A stretch of 32,554 nucleotides of DNA from Hyphomicrobiales bacterium (GTDB lineage: Bacteria; Pseudomonadota; Alphaproteobacteria; Rhizobiales; Phreatobacteraceae), in contig JAFKKV010000056.1 in the NCBI GenBank assembly GCA_017304475.1, positions 1 to 32,554 on the forward strand. Reading direction: 5' to 3'. Shown piece by piece: positions 1 to 7,422 of the stretch. The notes beneath the pieces are model-generated. The model ran no database searches. It was not told the origin of the DNA and worked only from the letters and a program-made list of their open reading frames with translations. The translations under genes were made by a program, and so were the position numbers. Within the stretch, counting starts at the first letter, position 1. Each line of letters begins with the position of its first letter.

Positions 1-73
1 ACGAGAGCCAGAGGACGACCGGACCATGCTCACCCGCGGTTCTGTTCCCAGGGTGTTGCGGTCCCGGCCATCC

Positions 74-105
74 GCGTCGAGGCCGGTGGCCACCGGCCTC
101 GACGC
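74..105. repeat. 32-bp perfect palindrome
   Basis: The 16-base arm at 74-89 (GCGTCGAGGCCGGTGG) is followed with no spacer by its exact reverse complement at 90-105. No T-run follows on either strand, so it is not a standard intrinsic terminator. It could be a cruciform or hairpin at the end of a gene lying to the left of the window, or a protein-binding site. Bases 1-73 hold no gene I can support. Confidence 0.7.
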
Positions 106-159
106 ACCTCTCAGCTTGCACCAAGTCGGCCCGATCAACATGCAAGGGTTTGAAGAGGG

Positions 160-311
160 CCGAGCCATCAATTCCGGGCGGGAATGCACTGATAGCGCCG
201 ACGCACCCCCCTCACCCGGCCGCTGCCGCGGCCACCCTCTCCCGCGAAGGCGCGGGCGAGGGTTCGCGCGCTCATCGCATCATGCCCCATTCGTCATTCG
301 CTATCCGCTCG
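160..311. repeat. MITE-like intergenic repeat, copy A
   Basis: This copy contains the block AATTCC-GGCGGGAATGCACTGA (gap marks one variable base), the hairpin CCCTCTCCCGCGAAGGCGCGGGCGAGGG split around a short loop, and the terminal block CGCATCATGCCCCATTCG followed by ATTCGCTAT. The same blocks recur near 10.65, 16.35 and 27.5 kb. The end of the repeat overlaps the last codons and stop of the minus-strand monooxygenase gene. Confidence 0.7.
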
Positions 312-1797
312 CCGCCCGATATTGCGGCGCGGAAGCCAGGTAACGGCCGAATGCATCCGCGTCGGGCGGCGAGAATTTCTCGGCCAACGGGCTGCGCTTG
401 CTTGTCGTCGCGCCGATATCGGCGAGCAATTCATCGAAATGCTTGAAGTGAAAGGGTGCCACGCAGAGCCCGCCATAGACGCTCGCCGCGGGCCGCTCCT
501 CGCGCTTCCAGTGCAGCATCATGTCGATATTCTCGCGCATCTCCGCGGCGCCCGGCTGGCGGGCAAGCTGGCCGTCGGCATAACGCACCAGCCAGTTGGC
601 GCCCATTTCCGCGCAGAGCACGGTGGCGAAGGACGAATTGAAACCGACAAAGCCCATATCGGGCAGGTCGGGATTGGCGATCAGCCGGTAGAGCCGGTAC
701 TGACCATCGGGCTCGACGAGCCTTGCCCGATAGTCCTCGGGCAGGAACGGCACGCCGAGCTTCCAGCCGGTCGCCTGGATGACCACGTCGGTATCGAGCC
801 GCTGGCCGTCGCTGAGCACCACGGTGCGGCCGTCATAACGCTCGATCGTGCCCAGAACGGCGTGAATGCGCCCGTCCGCCGCCATCGGATGATAGCCGGG
901 CGTGGCGATCGGGATCGAGCAATTGATCGCCGTCTCGATCGGCGTGGTCGGCACCATGCCGGATTTTCTCAGCTTCAGCTGGATCTTGAGCAGGCTCTCC
1001 AGTGCCCGCCAATTGGCCCAGACGAAGGGCTTGGCAAGGCTGTGGTTCAGCCGCGTCCGGCGGGTCTGGCCCCAACCGCCGAACATTTCCTCCTGGGCGC
1101 GGGCATAAACGATGCGCTTGAAGTTGATCAGCCCGCCGATGAAGTAGGGAATGCGCCAGAGCGGCTCGCGCATGACATTGGTGACCGAGGCAGCACCCGC
1201 CTTGACCGCATTGACCGCGATGTCGGTGGCCGATTTCGAGCCGCCCAGCACGATGACGCGCTTGCCCTTGAGGGTCGCCGGATCGGTATAGTCGGAGGAA
1301 TGCATGATGGCGCCGCCGGCCGCGACGAAATCCGGCGCGCCGGGATGATCGACCATGTTCTTGTCGGAGAACTGGCCAGTGCAGATCACGACGAAATCGA
1401 ACTCTTCCCGGTTCGCGGGACCATCGCCGGCCTGAATCTCCAGCGTCCAGCCGGGACGCCCGGCCGGGCGGCGCGCCATGGCGACCACCTTGCTGTTCAG
1501 CCGGAGATAAGGTGTCAGGTCGTTCTCGGCCGCGAAGTCGACCAGGTACTGGTGCACCTGCGGTCCCTTCGGCCATTCCGGATAGGAGGCCGGCATGGCC
1601 TTGCTGGTATAGCGATAGAGCTCTTTCGGGCTCTGGGTCTGGACATCCGGATAGGAGCGGCTCGGCTCCCAGACGCCGCCGATATCGCCGCCGCGTTCCA
1701 GGATGGTGATGCGGTGGCCGCGTTCCCTGAACACCTTGGCCGCGACCAGGCCGGAAATGCCGGCGCCGACGATGCAAACATTCTTCTGCGCAACCAT
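301..1797 (-). CDS. Flavin-containing monooxygenase (FMO/Baeyer-Villiger type)
   Basis: The 498-residue protein begins with an FAD-binding Rossmann motif GAGISG (residues 11-16), followed by GGVW (about 40-43). A second dinucleotide (NADPH) motif, GGSKSATD, lies at 185-192, just after an FMO-type signature ending in HSSDY (166-170). An ATGW element typical of the C-terminal part follows near residue 340. Such enzymes use NADPH and O2 to oxygenate a carbonyl or soft nucleophile, usually in the cytosol; the substrate cannot be read from the sequence. The length fits class B flavoprotein monooxygenases. The ATG at 1797 places the FAD motif correctly; its ribosome site is weak. The stop codon lies inside a dispersed repeat. 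The neighbouring cupin gene (2227-2676) has the same orientation but is separated by a 430-bp gap with a long inverted repeat, so co-transcription is uncertain. Confidence 0.88.
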   Translation of the reverse strand: MVAQKNVCIVGAGISGLVAAKVFRERGHRITILERGGDIGGVWEPSRSYPDVQTQSPKELYRYTSKAMPASYPEWPKGPQVHQYLVDFAAENDLTPYLRLNSKVVAMARRPAGRPGWTLEIQAGDGPANREEFDFVVICTGQFSDKNMVDHPGAPDFVAAGGAIMHSSDYTDPATLKGKRVIVLGGSKSATDIAVNAVKAGAASVTNVMREPLWRIPYFIGGLINFKRIVYARAQEEMFGGWGQTRRTRLNHSLAKPFVWANWRALESLLKIQLKLRKSGMVPTTPIETAINCSIPIATPGYHPMAADGRIHAVLGTIERYDGRTVVLSDGQRLDTDVVIQATGWKLGVPFLPEDYRARLVEPDGQYRLYRLIANPDLPDMGFVGFNSSFATVLCAEMGANWLVRYADGQLARQPGAAEMRENIDMMLHWKREERPAASVYGGLCVAPFHFKHFDELLADIGATTSKRSPLAEKFSPPDADAFGRYLASAPQYRAASG

Positions 1798-1919
1798 GAT
1801 CCGGGCCTCGCTCGAGCGGGTTTGGGAAAAGGCACTGCAATGGGGGGAATTGGGGCCCGTCGCTTCGCCCGAACAGGGCGAGCGAGCACGGTTGAAGCGG
1901 GCCCCCCGGCTGCCGAAGG

Positions 1920-2113
1920 TCTCTACGTCACCCCCGGCCGAGCCGGAGCGGAAGCCCTTGCTTCTGCGGAGGCGAGGGGAAGGGGGTCCAGGGCCGCTTC
2001 ATCGACGCTTGCCGCGCATGCCATCGACGTGGTTGCCCGACGTTGAGGTCGCGCGCTGCAACTCCTGGACCCCCTTCCCTCGCCCTGCGGGCTCGCCGGG
2101 GGTGACGTAGAGA
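1920..2113. repeat. Long imperfect inverted repeat between cupin and monooxygenase genes
   Basis: The left arm (1920-1992) starts TCTCTACGTCACCCCCGGC and ends GGGGAAGGGGGTCCAGG. The right arm (2064-2113) is its reverse complement apart from an insertion in the left arm. The spacer is about 70 bp. A stem of roughly 50 bp could form in transcripts from either strand. It fills most of the 1798-2226 gap, where I see no gene. It may act as a processing or transcription-stopping structure, or be a decayed MITE-like element. Confidence 0.65.
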
Positions 2114-2226
2114 AACCCGGCAGCCGGTCGCCCACCTCAATAGCGCTCGCGCCGCCCCGCCGGGGCCAGCACGGCGCGGTGGTTCAGGCGAGAACCTCGA
2201 AGTATGGCCGATGGCGGCACAGGCCC

Positions 2227-2676
2227 TCAGGCATTGGCCTCGGGCGGCAGGAAATTAACCTCGTGGCGCGCCGAGATCTTCACCACTTCTGCCGGGTCCG
2301 CGACATTGTGGAGGTTGTTGAACAGCTCCTCCAGCATGCGCGACGGCGACACCCAGAACAGCGCGCGGGCCGGCTTGTCCGACTTGTTGAAATAGCCATG
2401 CGGGATGCCGCGCGGCAGACGCACGAGGTCGCCCGCCTTGGCCTTCACCCACTGGCCATCGAGCTTCAGGTCGAGCACGCCCTCCTGCACCAGGATGAAC
2501 TCCTCCTGGGTCGGATGGATATGCACCGGCACGAACTGGCCGGGCTCGCTATTGGTCTCGAAGGCGAAGGTGGACTCGCACACCGCCTTCGGGAAATAGA
2601 CTTGGCCGAGAATGTTCCAGGTCTTGCCGGCATAACCGGCGCCGCCCTGCGTGATGCCTTTTTCGAGTTCCGCCAA
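2227..2676 (-). CDS. Small cupin-domain protein
   Basis: A 149-residue single-domain cupin. The metal-site motif HIHPTQEE places His52, His54 and Glu58/59, and the second cupin motif has GDLVRLPRGIPH with His93, so the full metal-binding set is present. Single-domain cupins of this kind are dioxygenases, isomerases or binding proteins; no substrate can be deduced. Translation most likely starts at a TTG (2676-2674), preceded by a strong GGGGAGG ribosome site about six bases upstream; no ATG offers a better start. It lies upstream of the flavin monooxygenase in the same orientation, so a joint oxidative pathway is possible but not shown. Confidence 0.82.
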   Translation of the reverse strand: MAELEKGITQGGAGYAGKTWNILGQVYFPKAVCESTFAFETNSEPGQFVPVHIHPTQEEFILVQEGVLDLKLDGQWVKAKAGDLVRLPRGIPHGYFNKSDKPARALFWVSPSRMLEELFNNLHNVADPAEVVKISARHEVNFLPPEANA

Positions 2677-2748
2677 TCGATCCTCCCCAGGATGTGTCCG
2701 CCTTGCGCGGCGGCTGATGACGTTACGAGAGCGCGAATGGACGGCAAG

Positions 2749-2795
2749 CGCAATCCGGATCGCGCAGGGCAGAGTCCGGATTGCGCGGATTTTTT
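2749..2795 (+). terminator. Terminator-like inverted repeat on the plus strand
   Basis: Arms CGCAATCCGGA (2749-2759) and TCCGGATTGCG (2775-2785) are perfectly complementary with a 15-base loop. Six T residues (2790-2795) follow four bases after the stem on the plus strand. No plus-strand gene is recognised upstream, so it may instead be an operator of the cupin gene (start 2676) or a hairpin ending the minus-strand outer-membrane protein transcript, which stops at 2872. Confidence 0.45.
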
Positions 2796-2871
2796 GGCAT
2801 GAGGGCGGGCATCAGCCACAGATCCCGACCGCGCCTGCTGCGCGTGTCCCGTCGGCTCGCCGCCGGCTGTC

Positions 2872-3723
2872 TCAATAGACGAATGTCAGCCCCAGAACCG
2901 GACCGTGCTGCAACGTTTCCAGTTTGACCGGCCCGGCATTCGGGTCCTGATAATTCTGGTACAGGACGCGATATCCGACCCTGTAGGTGACCGGCGTGTT
3001 CATCAGCATGCTGTTGTAGCCCAGATAGGCTTGGCCGCTGACGCTGGCGCGCGTCCCCAGTCCAAATCCCCCGATATCGAGCTGAGCGAACAGGTTCCAA
3101 TGCGCGTCGAGGTCGTAATAGACGCGGCTGCCGACGAATATATCGGCCCAGGAGCGGCCATGGCTCGAGACGTGACCGGCAAGGCTCGTCCGAAGTCCGA
3201 CCTGGCTCCAGCGGACACCGACGACCGGCTCGATGGCGAAGACCTGCCGGTCGCCGAGGAGCGTCCGCCCGCCCAGCGCACGTTCATAGATCCGGTAATA
3301 GGCGCCGACGGCGAACAGGGCCGACGTGTTCACCAGCCTGAGCTGGTCGCCCAGAACGCTCTCCGCCTGGCTCGTCCGGGCATATTGGGCGTCGAACGAC
3401 AAACCGACCGTGCCGTTGGTAATGCCGGCACTGCCCATGACACTGAGGTCGAGCGTTTTCAGGACATCCCCGAAGGACGCATCCAGGACGGTCGAGCGGC
3501 CAAGAATGTCCGACCTGCCATGGACCGATGCCGCCCAGACATAGGGGCTGACCAGGACACGCCAGCGATCGGGAGCCGGTGCCGACGGTATCGAATCCGG
3601 CGGCTTGTCCTGCTGCGCATGGGCGGCTCCGGCGCAGAGCGCCAGAACCATGGCAACAGCGCCAAGGCCACGAACCGTGGTGTACGTCAGGCGGCCGCCG
3701 CGGCGGTGGGCATGCGCATGCAT
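2872..3723 (-). CDS. Outer-membrane beta-barrel protein (hypothetical)
   Basis: About 283 residues from the ATG at 3723. A basic, His-rich N-terminus leads into a hydrophobic stretch ending in AGAAHA-Q, a standard signal peptidase I site. The mature part has alternating hydrophobic/polar strands, many aromatic residues and a C-terminal segment ending in phenylalanine, valine, tyrosine, as in porin-like barrels. No family is recognised with certainty. The start is only 10 bp after the stop of the acid phosphatase gene, so the two form an operon with the phosphatase first. A longer reading to 3804 would overlap the phosphatase and puts 27 residues ahead of the signal peptide, so it was not chosen. 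Confidence 0.75.
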   Translation of the reverse strand: MHAHAHRRGGRLTYTTVRGLGAVAMVLALCAGAAHAQQDKPPDSIPSAPAPDRWRVLVSPYVWAASVHGRSDILGRSTVLDASFGDVLKTLDLSVMGSAGITNGTVGLSFDAQYARTSQAESVLGDQLRLVNTSALFAVGAYYRIYERALGGRTLLGDRQVFAIEPVVGVRWSQVGLRTSLAGHVSSHGRSWADIFVGSRVYYDLDAHWNLFAQLDIGGFGLGTRASVSGQAYLGYNSMLMNTPVTYRVGYRVLYQNYQDPNAGPVKLETLQHGPVLGLTFVY

Positions 3724-3733
3724 CGCTATCACC

Positions 3734-4561
3734 TCATCGAACGGCCAAGGCCGCGGCTTCGTCGACGCAGTTGATCCGCGGCTGACGATTCGCCTGGCGC
3801 GCACGCGTCAGTTCTTCACGCGCGGCCTGAAGATCGGCGAGAAAGGCAGGATCGGAATGCAGGCGCGACAACGTGGCGGCAGCCATGGTCCGGCCCGCTT
3901 CGACATCGCTCTGCCAGTGCGCATTGCAAATGACCCGGCTCTGTCCGAAGGCCAGTCCGCGCGCCAGGATCGCATTCGAACGCTCCGGATTGATCTCGGC
4001 CAGTGCCAGGGCCCAGCCCCAGCCGACCGCGGAGTGACCGGACGGATAGGATCCGTCGGTCCGAAGGATCGCCTCGTCGCCGGGCGTGCAGGTGCCTTCG
4101 GCGTGCCTGACGAAAGGACGCGTCCGCCGGACCTTGTTCTTGACGCCATAGGTGGACAGGCCGACATCGGTCAGCAGCTTCCGCATCAGGGTGTAGAGAC
4201 GCGGCGTATTCGCTTCCTCGATGGCGATGCCCATGGCGCAGGAGAAGTTCTCGGCAGGCTGCGGGAAATTCAGTCCAGCGTCGCGGACCGCCTGCTGCCA
4301 GCGCGCCGATCCTCTCAGCCGCGCAGCCTCCGTGTGCGCCTCCTCGTCGCGGGCGAGCGCCGCCGAACCGTCTGCCGGCGAGGCCGGAAGGAGCAGCAGG
4401 CTGTCGGGCAAGTCGGCCTGCTTCAGATAGCCTGGCACAAGATTGAAGTGCGGATCGGTCGGCGCATTGGAGCTGGCACTATTATTGGTCTGCGCGCCAA
4501 CCGGCCCCGCCACAGTGATCATAAGGGATGCCAGGATCACGGAGAGGAGTTTCTGCTTCAT
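3734..4561 (-). CDS. Class A non-specific acid phosphatase (PAP2 superfamily)
   Basis: This 275-residue secreted protein has a signal peptide (residues 1-23, ending VGAQ) and the complete PAP2 signature: K141-x6-R148-P149, S171-YPSGH176, and S208-R209-x5-H215-x3-D219. His176 and His215 are the expected nucleophile-activating and phosphorylated/acid-base histidines. The length and motif order fit bacterial periplasmic class A acid phosphatases (PhoN-like), which hydrolyse phosphomonoesters at low pH. The ATG at 4561 starts directly at the signal peptide; the upstream ATG at 4582 adds seven unneeded residues. It is followed after 10 bp by the outer-membrane protein gene. It shows no copy of the repeated AraC-region element found further right. 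Confidence 0.9.
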   Translation of the reverse strand: MKQKLLSVILASLMITVAGPVGAQTNNSASSNAPTDPHFNLVPGYLKQADLPDSLLLLPASPADGSAALARDEEAHTEAARLRGSARWQQAVRDAGLNFPQPAENFSCAMGIAIEEANTPRLYTLMRKLLTDVGLSTYGVKNKVRRTRPFVRHAEGTCTPGDEAILRTDGSYPSGHSAVGWGWALALAEINPERSNAILARGLAFGQSRVICNAHWQSDVEAGRTMAAATLSRLHSDPAFLADLQAAREELTRARQANRQPRINCVDEAAALAVR

Positions 4562-4747
4562 CGTGCTCGCCACATAAGCCAATGGGTCTATCCAGCTCTG
4601 CTCTGGGTAATGAATCGGAGGTCGGGCGGAGGCGCGGGTCGCGGCGCATCACGTATCGCCGCGAGTTGATTGCCGCGAACCGATGGAATGCCTGGCCGGT
4701 TCCTGGGCCCGGTCGATCCAACGCTCGCCGCTCCAAGGACAGTTCTC

Positions 4748-4838
4748 GTCCTGATCGGGCTTGTCCCGGCCACCCACGAATTGATGACCGCGAGCGGCAG
4801 AATGCGTGGATGCCCGGGACTAGCCCGGGCAAGACGAC
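4748..4838. repeat. Rhizobial-type palindromic intergenic repeat
   Basis: The left arm 4748-4778 (GTCCTGATCGGGCTTGTCCC at its start) pairs with 4808-4838 with about 25 of 31 positions complementary. The CGGGCTTGTCCCGG / CCCGGGACTAGCCCGGGC pairing is the widespread type seen between genes in Rhizobiales. It sits just downstream of the stop of the minus-strand DUF1254 gene (4852) and could act as its transcript end. The rest of 4562-4747 carries the acid phosphatase 5' region, with no clear promoter. Confidence 0.7.
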
Positions 4839-4851
4839 GTATCTCTGGGGC

Positions 4852-5892
4852 TCAGTTCACGGGACTTGCCTCCGGGAGCTTCCAGCTCCCGTCGAGAATG
4901 GACTGCTCCGGACGATAGAGCCGCGCGGTGTAGTTCCACCCTTCGACGATCGGCAGGCAGTTTGGAATCTTGCCGTCGCAGCCGCCGAACTGGATCCTCA
5001 CCGAGCCGTCGGCGTTCTTCTTCGCGGTAATGCTGTTGATCGAATAGGCGTTGTAGGCGTTCTTCTCGAAGAAACCCCGCGGGTTGTAGACGCTGATCGA
5101 CCAGAACTCCTTCACCGGCACATTCGCCGGCACGTGGAGGGTGTGGACTGTCCGGCCATCGTTTTTGGCGGGCGTGGTGCTCACATAAGTGGCGTCCCTG
5201 TCGGGAATGCCGCCCCATCCGGAGGCCGTGCCGATCAGGTGCTGGATCGGATCGACCTGGCCACGCGCTCCGAAGGCGCCCTGAAAAGACGGCTGATGTT
5301 TTGCCAATACCAGCAGCGCATTGCGGATATCGGTGAGGCTGGCTTCGTCCCAGTTGGGAAGCTCGAGCCGCCCTGTCGCGTTCTGGCTGACCTTGATCGC
5401 GTCCTGAAGCCTGTGGACCTCTTCGAGATCCTTGCGATCATTGGGATCGACCAGCGTCCGGACTGCGACGAAGGCATATCGGGTACCCACCGATTGCTGC
5501 GTCAGCGTGACCGGCTGCGTCCCGTAGGCGACGACCGGCAGGTAGTGGTCCTGGTCGACCACCATCATCGACATGTAGCGCCTGCCCGTGTCGGGCAGCG
5601 TCAGCGTGACCGGCCCGCCGGCGAGATCAAACACCGCGAACGAATAAAGCGTGTCCCGGTTCATGCGAATGACCGTCTGATTGTCGATCGACGCGGGCTC
5701 CCGGGAGTGCTGGAACCGGCCCAGTCCGCCGATGACCCTGGCATTCATCGCGAGATAATTGTCGGTCTCCGCGCGATTGAAATTGTTCGTGGTGACCGGC
5801 ACTCTGCTGCTGGTCGCCTGGGCGAATGCCCCACTGGCCAGCGCAACCGAAGCCATTGCAAGACCGATCCCGACCAAGCGCAACATCGACAT
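4852..5892 (-). CDS. DUF1254/DUF1214 domain-containing secreted protein
   Basis: A 346-residue protein with a signal peptide (hydrophobic core, cleavage after GAFAQA). The middle (around GGPVTLTLPDTGRRYMSM through the DPND segment) resembles DUF1254. The C-terminal part, FWSISVYNPRGFF through NYTARLYRP, matches DUF1214, a beta-sandwich-like region. The family's biochemical role is unknown; members are periplasmic or extracellular and often stand near neuromedin-U-type outer-membrane proteins, as here. AGGAAGAGG precedes two candidate starts, ATG 5892 and ATG 5886; the latter has the better spacing. A 140-bp sequence shared with the neuromedin-U promoter begins 67 bp upstream, so it should have its own promoter under the same regulator. 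Confidence 0.85.
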   Translation of the reverse strand: MSMLRLVGIGLAMASVALASGAFAQATSSRVPVTTNNFNRAETDNYLAMNARVIGGLGRFQHSREPASIDNQTVIRMNRDTLYSFAVFDLAGGPVTLTLPDTGRRYMSMMVVDQDHYLPVVAYGTQPVTLTQQSVGTRYAFVAVRTLVDPNDRKDLEEVHRLQDAIKVSQNATGRLELPNWDEASLTDIRNALLVLAKHQPSFQGAFGARGQVDPIQHLIGTASGWGGIPDRDATYVSTTPAKNDGRTVHTLHVPANVPVKEFWSISVYNPRGFFEKNAYNAYSINSITAKKNADGSVRIQFGGCDGKIPNCLPIVEGWNYTARLYRPEQSILDGSWKLPEASPVN

Positions 5893-5958
5893 ACCTCTTC
5901 CTTCAAGGCCACGCCTGGGAATGCCGTGTGGCCATCCCATCAGGCGCGGCAAGGCCAA

Positions 5959-6099
5959 CTCAAATGCTGTCCAGCTGATCCCCGTCCGATCGGCCGACGC
6001 GCTTTGTGCGGGTCATTTCGAGCATGGGCAGGTCGCCCGTCTTGCCATTTCGCGCCAATCGCCCTCAGGCGGCCGGATTTCTCCCATGCGGCGCCCGCG
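5959..6099 (-). promoter_or_regulatory. Repeated regulatory region, copy 1 (upstream of DUF1254 gene)
   Basis: This stretch aligns without gaps to 7022-7162, with about 110 of 140 positions identical by hand count. Conserved blocks are CTCAAATGCTGTC (5959-5971), TCATTTCGAGCATGGG (6013-6028), GTCTTGCCATTTCGCGCCAA (6039-6058) and CCCATG (6083-6088). The heptamer CATTTCG occurs twice, 32 bp apart (6014 and 6046), in direct orientation, as expected for an AraC-family activator. Both copies lie upstream of minus-strand genes at similar distance. Confidence 0.72.
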
Positions 6100-6157
6100 A
6101 TGACCGGCCGCCCCCGAGCGATCCTTCCGCAGGATGCAGCTCAGCCCCTCGGACGGC

Positions 6158-6958
6158 CTATTTCGGAAACAGGAACTGGATCTGTGTCCGGATCTGCCAG
6201 GACGAACCACCGGTCGGCGAGACGGCGTTGTAGTAGGCGGCAAGCTGCATGTTCACGGCCTGCTCGCCGATCTTGAAGGCGCGGCCGAACCCGCCGCCGA
6301 CCGGCAAGGTCCAGCGCTCGCTCGACTTCGCTTGCCAATTCGCGCTGATCACCGGAGATGAGGTCAGATACCAGCCGTCGTGAAGGTTGTAGTTCACGAA
6401 GGGCTGGATGGTCGTCTGGTTGACCGTGTGACTGTCATCGAAGGACCACATGTGATTGACCAATGCGCCGATCACCCAGGGGCCAGACATCGTCAATGCA
6501 ACCGCGCCGGCGCCGGCTCCCCAAGCGGCCCTCCCGAGAGCCCTGTCGGTCGATGTGGGAAGCTGGAATGTCGGCCCGACACCCCAGATGATGCCGGCGG
6601 TCGGCTGCTTGGGCGAGAGGAAAAAGCTCGGATTGACATTGCCCAGGCCAAATTCGCGGTCGCCTCCGATCGCGAGCGCCGGCTGCGAGATGATGGGCGC
6701 GATCCAGCGCGTGATCAGATTCCAGTCGTCGTTCAACGAGATCGGAATGACCGGCTGGACATTCATGACGTTCTGGAGGCCGGAAGTGGGGCCGACGCCG
6801 AAGTTCATGTTGTTCTGGATCGGCAGGCTGATCACGGTGGAAAGGGGATTTTGCGCGGCCCTCGCGAGATCCCCGCCTCCCGTTTCCTCGGCGCGGGCGA
6901 ATGAGGCGGCGGCGAGGCTCCATGCGGCCACGGCGGAAATAAGCGCCCGATTATGCAT
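6158..6958 (-). CDS. Neuromedin-U-type outer-membrane protein
   Basis: The 266-residue protein has a signal peptide (residues 1-23, ending ARAE). The mature sequence has the features of the bacterial proteins labelled neuromedin U: an early NPLSTVISLPIQNN segment, NVMNVQPVIPISLNDDWNLI, PIISQP, GLGNVNPSFF and a C-terminus ending FLFPK. These are predicted outer-membrane beta barrels, possibly channels; no substrate is established. It sits between the DUF1254 gene and the AraC regulator, with its own copy of the shared upstream region. The ATG at 6958 directly begins the signal peptide; its ribosome site is weak, which suits a regulated gene. Confidence 0.87.
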   Translation of the reverse strand: MHNRALISAVAAWSLAAASFARAEETGGGDLARAAQNPLSTVISLPIQNNMNFGVGPTSGLQNVMNVQPVIPISLNDDWNLITRWIAPIISQPALAIGGDREFGLGNVNPSFFLSPKQPTAGIIWGVGPTFQLPTSTDRALGRAAWGAGAGAVALTMSGPWVIGALVNHMWSFDDSHTVNQTTIQPFVNYNLHDGWYLTSSPVISANWQAKSSERWTLPVGGGFGRAFKIGEQAVNMQLAAYYNAVSPTGGSSWQIRTQIQFLFPK

Positions 6959-7021
6959 CTGTTTTCATCCCGTGGTCGCCCACAACCCCGATTTCGCGGG
7001 ATGCGGAGCAGATCAAGAACG

Positions 7022-7162
7022 CTCAAATGCTGTCTGACCGATCACCGTCTGATGTGCAGACGAACGTTGCTCGGATCATTTCGAGCATGGGTGGGTCCCC
7101 GGTCTTGCCATTTCGCGCCAATGGCTCTTCGGCACCCGCATTTCCCCCATGCCGCGCGCGCC
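7022..7162 (-). promoter_or_regulatory. Repeated regulatory region, copy 2 (upstream of neuromedin-U gene)
   Basis: This is the second copy of the 140-bp element, beginning 64 bp upstream of the neuromedin-U start, almost the same distance as copy 1 from its gene (67 bp). CATTTCG repeats lie at 7077 and 7109, again exactly 32 bp apart. CATGGG (7086-7091) and CCCATG (7146-7151) form a widely spaced inverted pair, as in copy 1. It lies in the 464-bp gap shared with the divergent AraC gene; no gene is supported within that gap. Confidence 0.72.
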
Positions 7163-7298
7163 TTGCGCCTCGCCACCCCGGCCCGAAACCGCGGAAAGAC
7201 GGCGAAGCCGCCGCCGATCGAGCCGCGCGCTCCGCCCCCCGCGGGAGCCGCCGGGTGCGCGGCGATCGCAAGCCGGGCGGGACACGCTGCGCCCCGAT

Positions 7299-7340
7299 CT
7301 TTCCGTGCATGGCAGATGGCAGGCCTTGCCATTTCGCGTT
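7299..7340 (+). promoter_or_regulatory. Third, shorter copy of the operator core, in front of the AraC gene
   Basis: The block CTTTCCGTGCATGG (7299-7312) matches CATTTCGAGCATGG of the other copies at 11 of 14 positions. It is followed by CTTGCCATTTCGCG (7325-7338), identical to the other two copies. The two half-sites are 31 bp apart here against 32 bp. It ends 83 bp before the AraC start codon and reads in the same absolute orientation as the other copies, that is, inverted relative to its gene. This fits autoregulation. Confidence 0.55.
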
Positions 7341-7422
7341 CATCGCTACTGGCTATTCACGATCTTCCAATAACCAATCCCCGGAAGCACCAGCATCGCC
7401 CCTGTGATCGCCGCGAGATCCA

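Noticed and set aside
322..2046. 574-codon open frame on the plus strand opposite the monooxygenase gene
   Set aside because: It is the mirror of a well-supported gene in GC-rich DNA; its translation is Arg/Gly/Ala/His-rich with no domain.
4528..6276. 582-codon open frame on the plus strand across the DUF1254 gene
   Set aside because: Covers two intergenic repeats and the reverse of a signal-peptide-bearing gene; no recognisable domain.
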